This document shows positions 36,061 through 47,144 of a stretch of DNA of 64,000 bases, piece after piece. The notes below the pieces were generated by a model that was not told the DNA's origin, did not search any database, and saw only the letters and a program-made list of their open reading frames with translations. Within the stretch, counting starts at the first letter, position 1. Every line of letters starts with the position of its first letter. Source of the stretch: Humulus lupulus (Eukaryota > Streptophyta > Magnoliopsida > Rosales > Cannabaceae); assembly GCF_963169125.1 (NCBI RefSeq), contig NC_084798.1:173257980-173321979 (forward strand), in the 5' to 3' direction. A program made the translations under genes and the position numbers.

Positions 36061-36179
36061 TATTATTTTTAAATAATTATTATTGTAAAATATCTCAAAA
36101 ATATCATATTTTAATTTATTTAATTATTTATTATTTTTAAATAATTATTATTGTAAAATATCTCAAAAATATCATATTT
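36061..36179. repeat. 68-bp tandem duplication
   Basis: A segment of about 50 bp starting TATTATTTTTAAATAATTA at 36061 recurs at 36129 almost unchanged, giving a period of 68 bp. It is AT-rich and without coding meaning. Confidence 0.8.
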
Positions 36180-36685
36180 AAATTTTTTTAATTATTTATT
36201 TTATTTTATTTAAGTTTAAGTGTTTATAAAATACAGTTAAATATAAGAATATTCTATTAAATATAAGAATATTACGTTAAAATTAACATTAAAAAATAAA
36301 AAACCGTTAAAATCAAGAATTTTCGTTATCTACACACTTATGGAAGAGATATGTATATGTATATTTATAGCACGCGCACTCTCCTGGATTTTGTGGAAAA
36401 TCACTTGGTGATTGAAATTAGATATAATTAGTTGGAATGATTAAGTTAAATGTGCTTTAATCAATTACATTATTTGATTCTCAAGAGGTCATTAAAATTT
36501 GTGTTATTACACTCTGTAATCATCTTTAAAAAAAAATGCACACGTTTTACTTTATAATTACTAATTGTACAAACATAATTATATAAGAATTCCAATGTAA
36601 CTGTTACTTGATATGTAGATACACTAGCAATTGTAAACACCATTAATTTGGATATCTTAATGTCTTTAGATTTATACATGCACTA

Positions 36686-36689
<4 letters not shown>

Positions 36690-36717
<28 letters not shown>
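36690..36717. repeat. (TC)n microsatellite
   Basis: About 14 TC units. Confidence 0.95.
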
Positions 36718-36720
<3 letters not shown>

Positions 36721-36861
36721 CTCACCATTTTAATTATGTTATATTAATTACACTTAAAAATTATATATAGACCTCAAATTAAATTTATTTTATTTTACAA
36801 ATTAAAAAATTATTTATTTATAGGTATACTGCCTATATTTCTTGTATTAGGTATACTCATT

Positions 36862-36960
36862 GGAAAATTTTACACTATATCTCCTATAACATACTTAATT
36901 TTTTTAAAATGCCAACATAACTTTCTCTCCCAAAGATATGTCATTTCTAATTTTTTTGAC
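36862..36960 (+). repeat. Left TIR of MULE
   Basis: It is nearly identical to the right TIR over the outer 19 bases and patchily similar to about 100. Pyrimidine-rich 5' untranslated sequence (CTCTC repeats, 36980-37110) leads toward a splice donor at 37147. Confidence 0.85.
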
Positions 36961-37146
36961 AAAAACACCCCTAGCATTAAACACTCCCCTCCTAGTCGAA
37001 GTCTCTCATTTATCTCCCAGCCGAAGTCTCTCATTTCTCTCTCAGTAGAAGCTCTCACTCTCGTCATATTCTCACCATCTCTCTCAGGCGTAGCTCTCTC
37101 TTGTCACAGCCGTCGTCGCCACCTTCTTCTCCATCGCCGGCAACGG

Positions 37147-37988
37147 TAAGTCAGTTTTTGTAGTTTTTTTTTTTTAAAAAAAAATTGAATCGTAATGTAT
37201 AAAATCGATGAAATGGGTTTGATTTTTAATCTGTATTTTGCAAAAATGTAGCTTTAAATGGGTTTGATTCTATGTGCATCATTTTTGAAGATTATGTTTA
37301 AATTCTACAAAAAATTTGTGGGTCGATGTTCATTCGATTCCACATTGATGTCATTTTGATGCATTATCGATGGTAATTCGATGACATACGGTGCATGTGT
37401 AGATTTTTAAATTATTGAAAGTAGTTCATCGATGCGCAATCGATGCTCCATCGATGGTGTATCGATGCTTGCATGATTTAAAAAAAAAATTGTATAAAAT
37501 TGATGATATGTCGATGCTGACTTCGATGCAATTTCGATTATAGTTCGATGGTATTTCGAGGCTTTCTTAGTTTTAGTTATATTTTGATAAATCTATTAAT
37601 TTTGATGCTATGTCGATGTTTTTCGATGCCATTTTGATGGTTGTAGGAGCACATTAATTTGATGGTGATGCATCGATGTTAATTCGATGCAATGTCGATG
37701 GATTTTATATGTTATCTACTTGAAAGATATTCGATGCTCCATTGATGCTATTTCGATGGTATATCGATAGTATTTTGATTCCATTTCGATGGCACATCGA
37801 TAGTTTGTTTGTTTATTTGTAAGTGGCTTAGTTAGTTGTATATCGATAGCATTTTGATGGTATATCGATGGCATTTCGATGGTATATCGATGGTATATCG
37901 ATAGTATTTCGATGGAACATCGATGACAACAACAGACTGAGTATTTTTTATAAATTCAACTAATTCTCTATTTTTTTATATTTTGCAG
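37147..37988 (+). other. Putative first intron of the ULP gene, filled with TCGATG repeats
   Basis: The donor is GCAACG|GTAAGT at 37147 and the acceptor TTTTGCAG before the ATG at 37989. From 37330 to 37925 it carries about two dozen TCGATG words by eye, often as GGTATATCGATGG or CATTTCGATGG units, irregularly spaced. The mirror-image array lies at 43570-44100. Confidence 0.65.
37330..37925 (+). repeat. Left subterminal TCGATG array
   Basis: This is a dispersed repeat of ATCGATG/TTCGATG words with GGTAT, GCATT or GCACA between them. It is in + orientation; the right array at 43570-44100 is the same motif on the - strand, so the two form subterminal inverted arrays. A role as transposase binding sites is inferred. 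Confidence 0.85.
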
Positions 37989-40603
37989 ATGCCATCCAAA
38001 CGTATCCCACCGCTTGAGATCCCTATAGAGGATCATTATGTCGGTCATATGACCTATAGGGGTTCCGGGAGGTTAACAAAATTGAAGAAAAGGTTTGAGG
38101 AGCATGGATTGTTGGGGAAGGTGAATGAGTCTGTTTTTGGACCATTCTTCACAGCCCCTGCCTTTTCGTTCTCTGGAGCATTGGTGCACACACTGCTTTT
38201 GCTGAAGGTGAAGTCTTCGCGTGGGGTTGAGGTGCACTTCTTGATGGGCCCAAACTTATGTAAGTTTGGGGTGCACGAGTTTTCCATTATCACTGGCCTG
38301 AGCTGCTCTTGAACCACTTGTCGCTGACATTCAACCTCACCTTACTTCCTCCCGCCTAGTTGATACATATTTCAGTGTGGAACCCGAGAAAGACATTAGG
38401 TTCAATATGTTGGAATTAGCTTTTAGTATGTGCGATGTACCTGATGATTTGTACAAGCTCGGTTTGGTTTACTTTGTGGAGGGGATACTATTGGCCGCTG
38501 AGAATGACAATGCTATTTGACGAGATTCATTGTCGATGGTCAATGATTTAGATTATTCTGAGAAGTATCCGTGGGGATCCCTTTCATTCGATACAACTGT
38601 GAAACAATTCAGTAGAGATATGAAAGCGATTGGTGCTATAATACCTGGTAAGAAGGCGAAGAAGATCACTGAGGAGGAGTCTTCTGAGGGTGTTAAGGTG
38701 GAGGCAAAGTACACCTGCAAGGGGTATCCACCAGCCTTGCAATATTGGGCATACGAGAAAATTCTTGATTTGCAGAAGGAATACGCCAAGCCCTGTGGAT
38801 TCACGTTCCCTAGGATGCTACAGTGGGAGAGCACAGGCCAGCCGAAGCAATTGCATTTGAAGGATGTACTTGTGAGGAGACATGTAAGTTATATTATATT
38901 TAAATAATTCAAGAACTTTTGAATTATACTAATAAACTTATGTTGTTTCTAATTTTCTTGTTTTGTTTCCATTACAGCTCTTCTGCGTTTCTATCCTAAG
39001 GCCTCGACCAGACGAGCGAGAATTCTTCGACACCATATATCAGAGGACAGAGGGGGATGATCCTAGGTATGCAATGCTGTAGGATATGATCCAGCCGGCA
39101 CCAAATGATGGAAGATCTTATGATCTTGAGGCAAAGGCTGCTGCGGTGGCTAAGATGGCCGTGGAGGCTGGCATATTTGTGGAGGATGCCCCGATGGAGA
39201 CTAGTCCAGATACTAGTGCAGAACCTACTTCTGTTCCTGGGGCTTATGAGGTTGTGTTGGGTGAGATGGCCAGACTATCAGGTGCAATGGATGAGATTAA
39301 GGCCACTCTAGGTATCGTCCTTAAGAATCAAGAAGTCATATTGGAGAAGCTGGCAACAATTGGTGGTATACCTACTCCTGCACCTACTCCAGCAGAGGAT
39401 ATAGAGTACGACATTCTCCCCACATGTTACGAACCTCCTGTTGGAGAAGCCACACCTTCTCAGCCAATGCAGACAGTCTTAGGTACGACTAATCCATGAG
39501 TTTTACATGTTTTAAAGAGATTAGATACTAATTGCTCATGTTACAGGTAAGCGCACTAGACAGAGACTAGTAAGGTACGAGGACTATACTCCAGAAGCCA
39601 AGAAACCAAAGTTCAAAGACCCAGTTACGATCCATCCTTTAAAGGTGTTGGATCAATATATGTTGACAACTTTTAACCGATGGGTACTCGGTGAGATTGA
39701 CAACAGCAGACCGAGGAAGTTGGAATGTTTTGATGGCACCCCTGTTTGGTTCTTGAAGTTGAAGGTGGCAAAAGAATGGTTGGAAGAAACTGTAAGTCTT
39801 TTATATTTGTAAGAACATTTATCTCATTTTAACAATCCACTCTTCCTCAAAAATACTCTATTTATTTGCCTCTCGACGCTGCGAATTATCTTATACGGAG
39901 ACATCTTTTTGAGTTGCCGAGGATGTACCCCGTGAAAGCCATCATACTTGATTCATCATTTGCACAGTATATTCCTGCTAGATATGAGGACTTCAAGAAC
40001 AAAAGCAGGGCTTACCAATGGGATGAGGACATTGTTAATTTCGTGAAAGGAGATGCTAAAAAATACAAGAAGACTTGGAGTGATTGCAACGAGGTCTACT
40101 TCCACTGGTGCTTGGAAAATCGTCATTGGGTCTTTTGCGAAATAAATTTCACTGATTGGATGACCACTGTATTTGACTCAGATCATTCCAACTTTAGCCA
40201 TAATAAGTTGTCTGAGTTAATCGAGCCTTGGAGTAGGATGCTTCCATCTTTACTTAACGCTTTTGGTATGTTTAAAGGACACCACAAGTTCAAAATATCT
40301 AGACCGAAGATCACCGTTCCAAACTTTGATTGGCAGCGCATGTCCACTTATATTGTCCTACAGTCTAAAAGCAGGTATTTAGACGTACTAACTTCATATT
40401 TTCATAACATTGTTCTCCTTTAAGTTTAAATACACTCACAAATGCGATTTCTTAGTTTCAGCGGAGATTGTGGCGTATTCGCCATCAAACACTTGGAGTT
40501 TATTCTTGGAGACATTCCCTTATCATATGCCATGGACGACCACATTCAGTACTTCGGGGATAAATTATGCATCAATATTTTTTATGAGAATGTGTACCCT
40601 TGA
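37989..40603 (+). pseudogene. ULP1/SENP-like C48 cysteine peptidase with DUF1985-type N-terminus
   Basis: Exon pieces are 37989-38883, 38978-39482, 39547-39791, about 39866-40374 and 40462-40603. The GT-AG introns at 38884-38977, 39483-39546 and 40375-40461 join in frame; the acceptor before 39866 is unclear. The N-terminal 110 residues (MPSKRIPPLEIP .. FGVHEFSIITGLSC) match the DUF1985 domain of plant ULP-like proteins. The C-terminal domain has His at 40124 (NRHWVF), Asp at 40175 (VFDSD), Gln at 40361 and Cys at 40469 (SGDCGVF), so the catalytic set is complete. Damage: a frameshift near 38310, TGA at 38518 and TAG near 39081. Such proteins process SUMO-like modifiers in hosts; the substrate of transposon-borne copies is unknown. 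It was probably driven from the left TIR. Confidence 0.9.
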
Positions 40604-40931
40604 TGTTAGAACATCTATTTTTATTTCTATATGTTAGAAAATTTATTTTGATTTATCCTTAGTTTTTTATATAAAAAATGTCATTTCGATGGCTATTCGA
40701 TGATACACAATAGTATATTTCTCCTTAGTTTTGTATATAAACAATGTCATTTCGATTGACAAAATCCATTAATACACAAATAAAAAGATTAAAAAGGTCC
40801 ATCAATACACAAATAAAAAGATTAACAAAGTCCATTAATACACAAATAAAGCAAACTCCAAGTCCTCAACTTCCCCAAATAAAAAGGTTAATAGTACCCA
40901 AATAAATTTTTTAACATTGATGCCATAAATT
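40604..40931. repeat. Convergent 3' region with 33-bp tandem repeat
   Basis: It lies between the stops of the two convergent MULE genes. A unit CCATTAATACACAAATAAAAAG plus spacer is repeated three times at about 40766-40850. A TAT(A)AAAATGTCATTTCGATGG-type segment is duplicated just before. The two transcripts probably overlap or end here. Confidence 0.7.
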
Positions 40932-41595
40932 TCAAACACAAACTTTACAACTTGCCCTATTATGGCCTAGACCTCCACAAGTGCTGCACTTGAGTTCTAC
41001 AACCAATTTATCTCCATTGGAAGGATGGCATTTCTTCTTAGGCCTACCTTGTTTCTTCTTTGGACGACCAACCGGGTTTTTTTGCGCAGGTGTTCTCACT
41101 TTTACTGTCATAATATCATGTGGAACAATCCACTCTTCCTCGTTACCAGTAGGATATATAGATTCTGTGTAAGAGGACCTCCATGTTTCAATTTTATAGT
41201 AATATGAACACAACGAAAAAAAGTTCATCCCTCGCTTAATGGATCCAGATAGTGCATGAGCACATGGGATACCAATAATCTGAAACACGCCACATGTGCA
41301 TGTCTTATTTAGGAGGTCGACTTCACCATTCAGCTCACCATCTAACACATGGAACTCATGCCTCCCTATTGCATAAGGGATCAAGAATCGAGCTTTCTCA
41401 GCCATATCCACCAAAATTTTCTCATAGGTCAGTGCAAGAGTTGTAGTTGTCTTCTCGCTAGTTTCTCTCCTATCACTGATCCAGGACTGCAGTGTGAAGC
41501 AAATAAATTCGACGAATGTAGTTATCAGAAAGCTCCTAGCGTCCTGGGTCTTATTGTTGAAAATTTCAGCGTAATTGCTTGTCATTATATTATAC

Positions 41596-41678
41596 CTAGT
41601 ATCCAGGAAAACTAACATTTAATAGTAATGTACATTTAGAAGATTTCATATATTAAAATAGAATTCATAATGACATAC
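41596..41678 (-). other. Phase-restoring intron in transposase
   Basis: The donor AATAG|GTATGT and acceptor ATACTAG| remove 83 nt holding in-frame stops and join Arg-Asn-Arg to Tyr-Asn-Ile without a shift. This explains why the open frame breaks here. Confidence 0.8.
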
Positions 41679-43523
41679 CTATTTCTAGGAAAGTATGCAC
41701 GGGACCACTTATCAAAACCCATGCCTTCTAGGTATTGAGCAATAGCTGGGTCTTTTGATTTGATTTTTTCGAAGTTAGCGTGGAACTCAGATTTCCTAAA
41801 AGCATATGTCGCATTATACATCAACACATGACAATGATCAGTCTTGAATTTAGCAACCACATTCATTCTAATGTTGTGGTAGAAAGCACCGTGATAGGCA
41901 TCGGGGAAAATAGTTTCCAAGGCATGTGTAATACTTGCATGCATGTCAGATACAAACGCCAGGTCCTCAACTTCCCCAATCACTTCCTTTAGCTTTGACA
42001 TGAAATACTTCCAAGAATCATGATTTCCACTATCCATAATACCAAATGCAACTGGATATAGATGGTTATTTGCATCCAGCGCGACTGCACATAACATCTG
42101 TCCACCATATTTTGTCTTTAAAAAAGTGTCATCCACATATAACATAGGACGACATGTACGAAACCCTCTTCTACTAACTCCGAGTGAGAAAAAGAAATAT
42201 TTGAACCGATCGTCCTTAGTGACAAAATTTGTCAACGTCCCAGGATTTTTCTGTTGAAGCATGAATAGGTACGATGGTAACTTCTGGTAGGATGCTTCCA
42301 ATGTCCCTCTGACATAAGAAAGAGCCTTCTCTCGGCATCTCCAAGCTTTTCCATATGACAACTCAATGCCATAATCATTCTTAATGTCTTCTCTTATGTT
42401 GTTTGCCATGCACGCATTCGATCCTGTCTGATATTATTTCTTTATGCAATGAACAATAACTCAAGGTGCAGCTTGGAGATGGCCTTTATGTCGGAGGTCA
42501 AGTGAGCAAGTGTGTTTATTGGTGAAACGAGTTATCTCGAACATATCAGATTTAGGCATTCTCTTCCCCCTCAATCTCCACCCACAATCAGGATCCTTAC
42601 AAGTGATATACCAAACTTCAGTACCTGACTTCTTCACCACAAACTCGAAGCTCTGCTTCATTGCATACAAGTGTGCCTTCGTCTTCAACTCTAACTTGTT
42701 CTCAAAATCCTTCCCAACTTCTATTGCTCCACAACTCACTCTAGATAACGTGGGGATAACATAAGAGTATCTTTAGTAGTATATGCCGGAGAACTCCATC
42801 TATTTCTATTGTCTTGTGTAGTTGGATGACTGCTCTCTAAGCTATCAATCCTCCATCCTTGGCCTTCTTGACGTCTTGGTAAGGGTCGTACATTTAAGTT
42901 ATCTACTTGAACCACAGGTAGCATCGACAGCCGATCCTCGGAGTTATCATCAAAACTACTGCACCCCTCAACTCTTTCATCATCATCACCAAAATGGGCA
43001 ACTGGATCGTCATTGACATAAGGCTCATACTCATACCCATCATCATGCGGGAGATTTGTTGGAGGAAAAAAAGTTTCATTATGACTAGGACCTCCCATGC
43101 ATACACTTGGCCGAGGAGCTGTTTGTGGAACAGCTGTGCAGGATTGATTATGGTTTTCCATATTAACACTCGCTCTAGGAGATGGATCAAGAAAAGCAAT
43201 ATTCTTTGCAATCGAACTAACGCATAAAGGAACCCGATGTCTTAAGGACTTCGAATTGTCAAGAATAAGAGCACTAACTCCTTCATCATCTGTGATTTCA
43301 ATGGGATCTACGCTAAAATCATTGCATGTAAACGACAATTCCAACTTTAATTCAAACAATGACCTATCCGCTTTCAGCTTTGAATACAACTTCTCCAATA
43401 ATTCTATGTAACCAACATCAATTGGTACATGTATTATAGTGTTCAAACCAGCTTTGAAATTCCATTTCTCTCCTTTTCGTTCCCAAACACCATTATAAGA
43501 AATAATTATATTAACTCTAGAAC

Positions 43524-44248
43524 CTACAAATTTACAACAAAAAAAAAGCATAAGAAATTATAAAAATAAAGTGTAATCGATGGTAAATTAATGATGAATC
43601 GATGCCTATGAAAATCTGCATTGCAATTCAACATCGATGCCACATTGATGACATTTCGATGCATAATCGATGCTTATGGTTGCCATATGTACGTGATTCC
43701 ATTTCGATGGTATAACTATGCCATATCGATGTTGAACCAAATCAACATATATGGCATCGATATACCATCTATATTATATTGAACATAACATCTAAATTAT
43801 ATGTTCGCCCCAACATTGAAATTGCATCGATGTACCATCGATATGGCATCGATATACCATCAAAATATCATCGATGTATAATCGATGCTGATGGTTGCCA
43901 TATGTGTGCGATTCCATTTCAATGGTATATCGATGTCATATCGACGCTGAACCAAGTCAACATATATGGCATCGATTCAACATCGATATACCATCGATAT
44001 TATATCGAAAATAACATCTAAATTAGATGTTCGCCCCATCATTGACATTCCATTGATGTACCATCGACATACAATTGATGTACCATCAAAATGCCATCGA
44101 TTTTGGAATGACACCCACATATTTCCAGATCCAAAGAACAGATCAAAAAATGCAGAAAAAATACCACACTCAACAACAGAACAGTTCGAATCTAATACCT
44201 AACAGTGGCATTTTATATTCACAAGTAGATAAATGAAATGATACTTAC
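43524..44248 (-). other. Putative first intron of transposase with TCGATG array
   Basis: The donor ATGG|GTAAGTATC is at 44248 and the acceptor TTTGTTGTAAATTTGTAG at 43524. The interior 43570-44100 is the right-hand TCGATG array on the minus strand. The start codon with one extra base would form the entire coding part of exon 1. Confidence 0.65.
43570..44100 (-). repeat. Right subterminal TCGATG array
   Basis: Dense CATCGAT words occur, many as CCATCGATATACCATCGATAT-type units; a segment from ACATATATGGCATCGAT to ACATCTAAATTA is itself duplicated (about 43740-43800 and 43960-44030). On the minus strand they read as TCGATG, like the left array. Confidence 0.85.
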
Positions 44249-44449
44249 CCATGATTTTTTCTCTTAAAAAACGTCAAGAATGACAATTTCTACACTTGAA
44301 ATGAAACTTCTAGATCCGAGCAATCCAATTTCTTCACCGATTTGGCTGTGAAAATCGACAATGGTGGCTGTGAAAATAGCTGTAAATGATGGATGAGAGA
44401 GAGAGATAGAAGAGAAATGTGTGAAGGGTTAAATTTTAGTCATGAGGGT

Positions 44450-44554
44450 ATTTTTTTTCCAAAATAAGGGAGGAGGCACATTAATGGGAGAATTTTTATG
44501 ATGGCATGTTAAAAAATTTTACTATATTATGATGCATATAGTGTAAAATTTCCC
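44450..44554 (-). repeat. Right TIR of MULE
   Basis: It is the complement of the left TIR over the outer bases, followed by TACTCATT, the repeat of the left flank. Confidence 0.85.
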
Positions 44555-44604
44555 TACTCATTTTTCACATAAAAAATAATAAAAGTGTACACTTCATTAT
44601 TCGC

Positions 44605-44790
44605 AAAGGTGGGAATAAGTGTGAATTATATTATGTAGCGCGCAACCATGAAGGTAGATTGATTGCGGCTAAAGCCTTCTACAAGGTGGAACGAGTTCAA
44701 CCTGAAGTGGTCGAAGCTCACGGTGTAAAAGAACCTTTAAGCTGGATCAAGTCGAGTAAAGCATGGAGCGGATCTCATTTATATAAGTCT
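44605..44790 (+). pseudogene. RNase H-like (RVT_3) domain fragment
   Basis: About 60 codons are open from 44605. They contain YYVARNHEGRLIAAKAF and VVEAHGVKEPLSWIK, which match the plant RNaseH-like domain (pattern RDHEGR...A and EAxAxxEALxW) found in LINE-derived proteins and in host ribonuclease H-like genes. No upstream or downstream part is visible. It lies between the MULE flank and the copia-4 LTR, so it may be a LINE remnant or a captured exon. Confidence 0.5.
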
Positions 44791-44799
44791 ATATGCATG

Positions 44800-46555
44800 C
44801 TCCCTATAAATATATATATTCAAAACAATATACATAGTAGAAAGTATAAAAGTATAAAATCATACAAGCATGTTAATATGACAGAGATACGTAAATACAA
44901 TAATAAAACCATTGGAGTACTTACAAGATGCGTAGCGGAATAATGAATGCACCATTTGGATTCCCTAATAATTTTTCCTTGGCGAATGCTAGGTATTGCA
45001 AGGAATCCAAACCGCTTTGAAACAAGACAACCATCTTCCAAGTCTTTCTCTAAAACAACCTAGTGTTTGTATGAGCAAGTCTCAACACATGAGAAGAGAA
45101 TTCCTAGAGAGAAAACTAAGAGAGAGTAGGCGGCTAGGTATAGAATATTAGAGTGAATTTTCACCTTGTCAAATTCATCTGACATAATCAATTCTATAAC
45201 ATTAGTATATACAAGCAATTATCAAGGACATAAAATAGGTTTTAGTTCCCCATTTTATTTTTAATTTTTTAATTATTATAATTAATTAAATAATTGCCAA
45301 AATTAACCAATTATAATTTTGATCATTATTTAATTAATCCTATTAATATTAATACCAATATATCAATATTAACAAAATTATCCAAATTGTCTATAATACT
45401 CTCTTTCTGAGACTTTGCAATAAAAATCTCAAAGTTTCTTCTATTTCTTTTCTCACAAAATATCAATAAATAATTTAACATTATTTATTTTCATTGACCT
45501 AGTCAATATGATATTTTTATAATTAATTATTTAAGACTACTAGGTTCATTTTGATAAGAGATGACATGGGGACCATAGATCCATGAACTCAAGCTCCAAT
45601 AAGTTACCGTAAGTTTATTTATAATAAACAATCTCGCTACTTTATTAATTCATCGTGACTCCCCTATAGACTCAGAATTACACTCTTGAATTCATTGAAC
45701 GCTTTACACCAAATGTAAATATGTTATTCATTGGTATAACCAAATCATCATTCAATTTTCTATAGATGATCTACAAATGAGATGGGTGAAAATTACTATT
45801 TTACCCCTCATTGGTATTTTATCATTAACTCCCACAAAGTTCCTTGTAAATGATATTTCCGTAAATTTAACCAAAGAAATGAGTATTCTATCATTTAACA
45901 CTTGAACCAAGCTATAAGGAAATCATCGTTTCAATGCTTAAACAGAAGCTATAGATTTCATATCTATGATACTCTCACTCAATTATACTACCAAATCTCA
46001 AATATGTAAGTATGAGCTAGTTCATAGGGTACGCGGTAGCGAACAAATAAAAAAACTTGAATAATACAATTAGCAGCATATTAATCACTCAGAATTAAGA
46101 TTGAATTGACATATGGTCAACGTTGTGATATGATTAGAATAGATAATAACAATACTTACATATCTTGTCAATAATCAGTATCAGCCAGTCGAATGTAACA
46201 AAATACAACTAATCTTATCTACTTGGTCAATATTCTGGATAGGACATCACACTAGATGTGCAAGTAGATCTTATCGTAGATTACCCAGTCAGTAAAAATC
46301 AAGTGTATTGATTTAATCTTAGGAAAAAATGCTTTTGAACATATAATTAAAATTACAATCCACTATGACCGAGTCACTATAATTGTAACTTTTCATATGT
46401 TCGGGATTTTATAAATGTTTGTATTAATAATAATTAATCATGTAATAAAACATGTAAACAACACAATTTAATTGAACAAAATAATTTCTACTACTTTATT
46501 GATAATGGATGAATTGCATAAGAATTGTGGTTTTATGAGTGCATAAAACCCAACA
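44800..46555 (-). repeat. Copia-4 3' LTR
   Basis: On the minus strand it begins TGTTGGGTTTTATGC at 46555, right after AAGTTGGAGTT (polypurine tract). The body is colinear with 26360-27484. The TGCGTAGCGGAATAATG block near 44930 matches the TACGCAGCGGAATA end block of the copia-2 LTR. The left limit is not precisely visible. It is non-coding. Confidence 0.75.
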
Positions 46556-47144
46556 AACTCCAACTTCCACTTTTAAAAAATGCGACATTTCTCTCAATCT
46601 CATTCCTTCTATATGCTTTAGAAAAGTTGTTTCTCTTAGTATTTTTGTGAAGGTATCGGCAAGATTGTCCTCAGATCCAATCTTCATGACCTTCACTTCT
46701 CCCCTTGCCACATATTCTCTGATGATGTGGTACTTCCTCTCTATATGCTTCGCTCTTTTGTGGCTCTGATGTTCCTTAGAATTGTCTATCGCCCCATTGT
46801 TGTTACAATACAAAATGAGTGGTTTATCCATTTCGGGAATAACACCAAGATCTGTATAGAACTTCCTCAACTAGACTATTTCCTTAGCTACCTTAGAAGC
46901 AGCTATGTACTCAGCCTCCATGGTAGAATTTGAGATCGCGGATTGCTTAACGTTTCTCCATATCACAGCTCCACCCCCAAGAGTAAACACCATTCCAGAA
47001 GTTGACTGCATGTCATCAACATTAGTCTGAAAATCAGAATCGATGTAGCCTAACAAGTTCAGAACTCCACTCGTGTAGACTAGCATATAATCCCTAGTTC
47101 GTCGAAGATATTTCAGTATGTGCTTGATCGGTATCCAATGTAAC
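46556..47144 (-). pseudogene. Copia-4 RNaseH
   Basis: 46871-47086 has GYIDSDFQ, TLGGGAVIWRNVKQ and STMEAEYIAAS. 46496-46870 has LILYCNNNGAI, HKRAKHIERKYH and DNLADTFTK. A stop replaces Trp between them. It lies between the 3' LTR and solo LTR D. Confidence 0.88.

Larger units (their letters stand above)
30349..36853. other. AT-rich intergenic DNA, no supportable gene
   Basis: I see no frame above about 100 codons and no recognisable domain on either strand. Items inside are a one-ended CACTA-like terminus at 33192, a 68-bp period duplication at 36061-36179, a (TC)n run at 36690-36717, and scattered A/T homopolymers. A host gene with short exons cannot be excluded by eye. Confidence 0.6.
40932..44252 (-). 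pseudogene. mudrA-like: MuDR-type MULE transposase, intron-containing
   Basis: From the 5' end: exon 1 ends ATGG|GTAAG (44252-44249). After a 725-bp intron (43524-44248) exon 2 begins GTTCTAG, giving M-G-S-R-V-N-I in frame. 43523-42736 encodes the N-terminal domain (SYNGVWERKGEKW) and a low-complexity acidic linker. A frameshift near 42750 leads to the MuDR zinc region (CKDPDC .. KHTC). Stops TGA (42461-42463) and one TAA interrupt it in phase. Then comes the MULE catalytic domain (41679-42409: YVDDTFLKTKYGGQ with Asp, FVSDMHASI with Asp). An 83-bp GT-AG intron (41596-41678) restores the frame into RYNIMTSNYAEIF, the SWIM finger (CTCGVFQIIGIPCAH), GRPKKK basic motifs and a terminal CCHC knuckle. 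The stop is at 40932-40934. Three lesions make it inactive. Confidence 0.92.
36862..44554. mobile_element. Mutator-like element (MULE) carrying ULP and transposase genes
   Basis: The left end GGAAAATTTTACACTATAT (36862) and the right end, read on the other strand from 44554, GGGAAATTTTACACTATAT are TIRs. Weaker similarity extends inward about 100 bp, through AAAATGCCAACATAA against ACATGCCATCATAA. The perfect 8-bp direct repeat TACTCATT (36854-36861 and 44555-44562) is the target duplication; it is 9 bp with one mismatch if the end is set one base inward. The 7.7-kb interior has two convergent genes starting near opposite TIRs: a ULP1-like peptidase (+) and a MuDR-type transposase (-). This is the layout known for ULP-bearing MULEs of the Kaonashi/CUMULE type. 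Both genes are damaged, so it is an autonomous-type element in decay. Confidence 0.93.

Noticed and set aside
36870..37067. 65-codon minus frame with Glu/Arg
   Set aside because: It is the antisense of the pyrimidine-rich TIR and 5' untranslated region of the ULP gene.
43779..44202. Overlapping 78-80 codon frames with Ile/Asp/His repeats
   Set aside because: They are translations of the TCGATG array within the inferred transposase intron.
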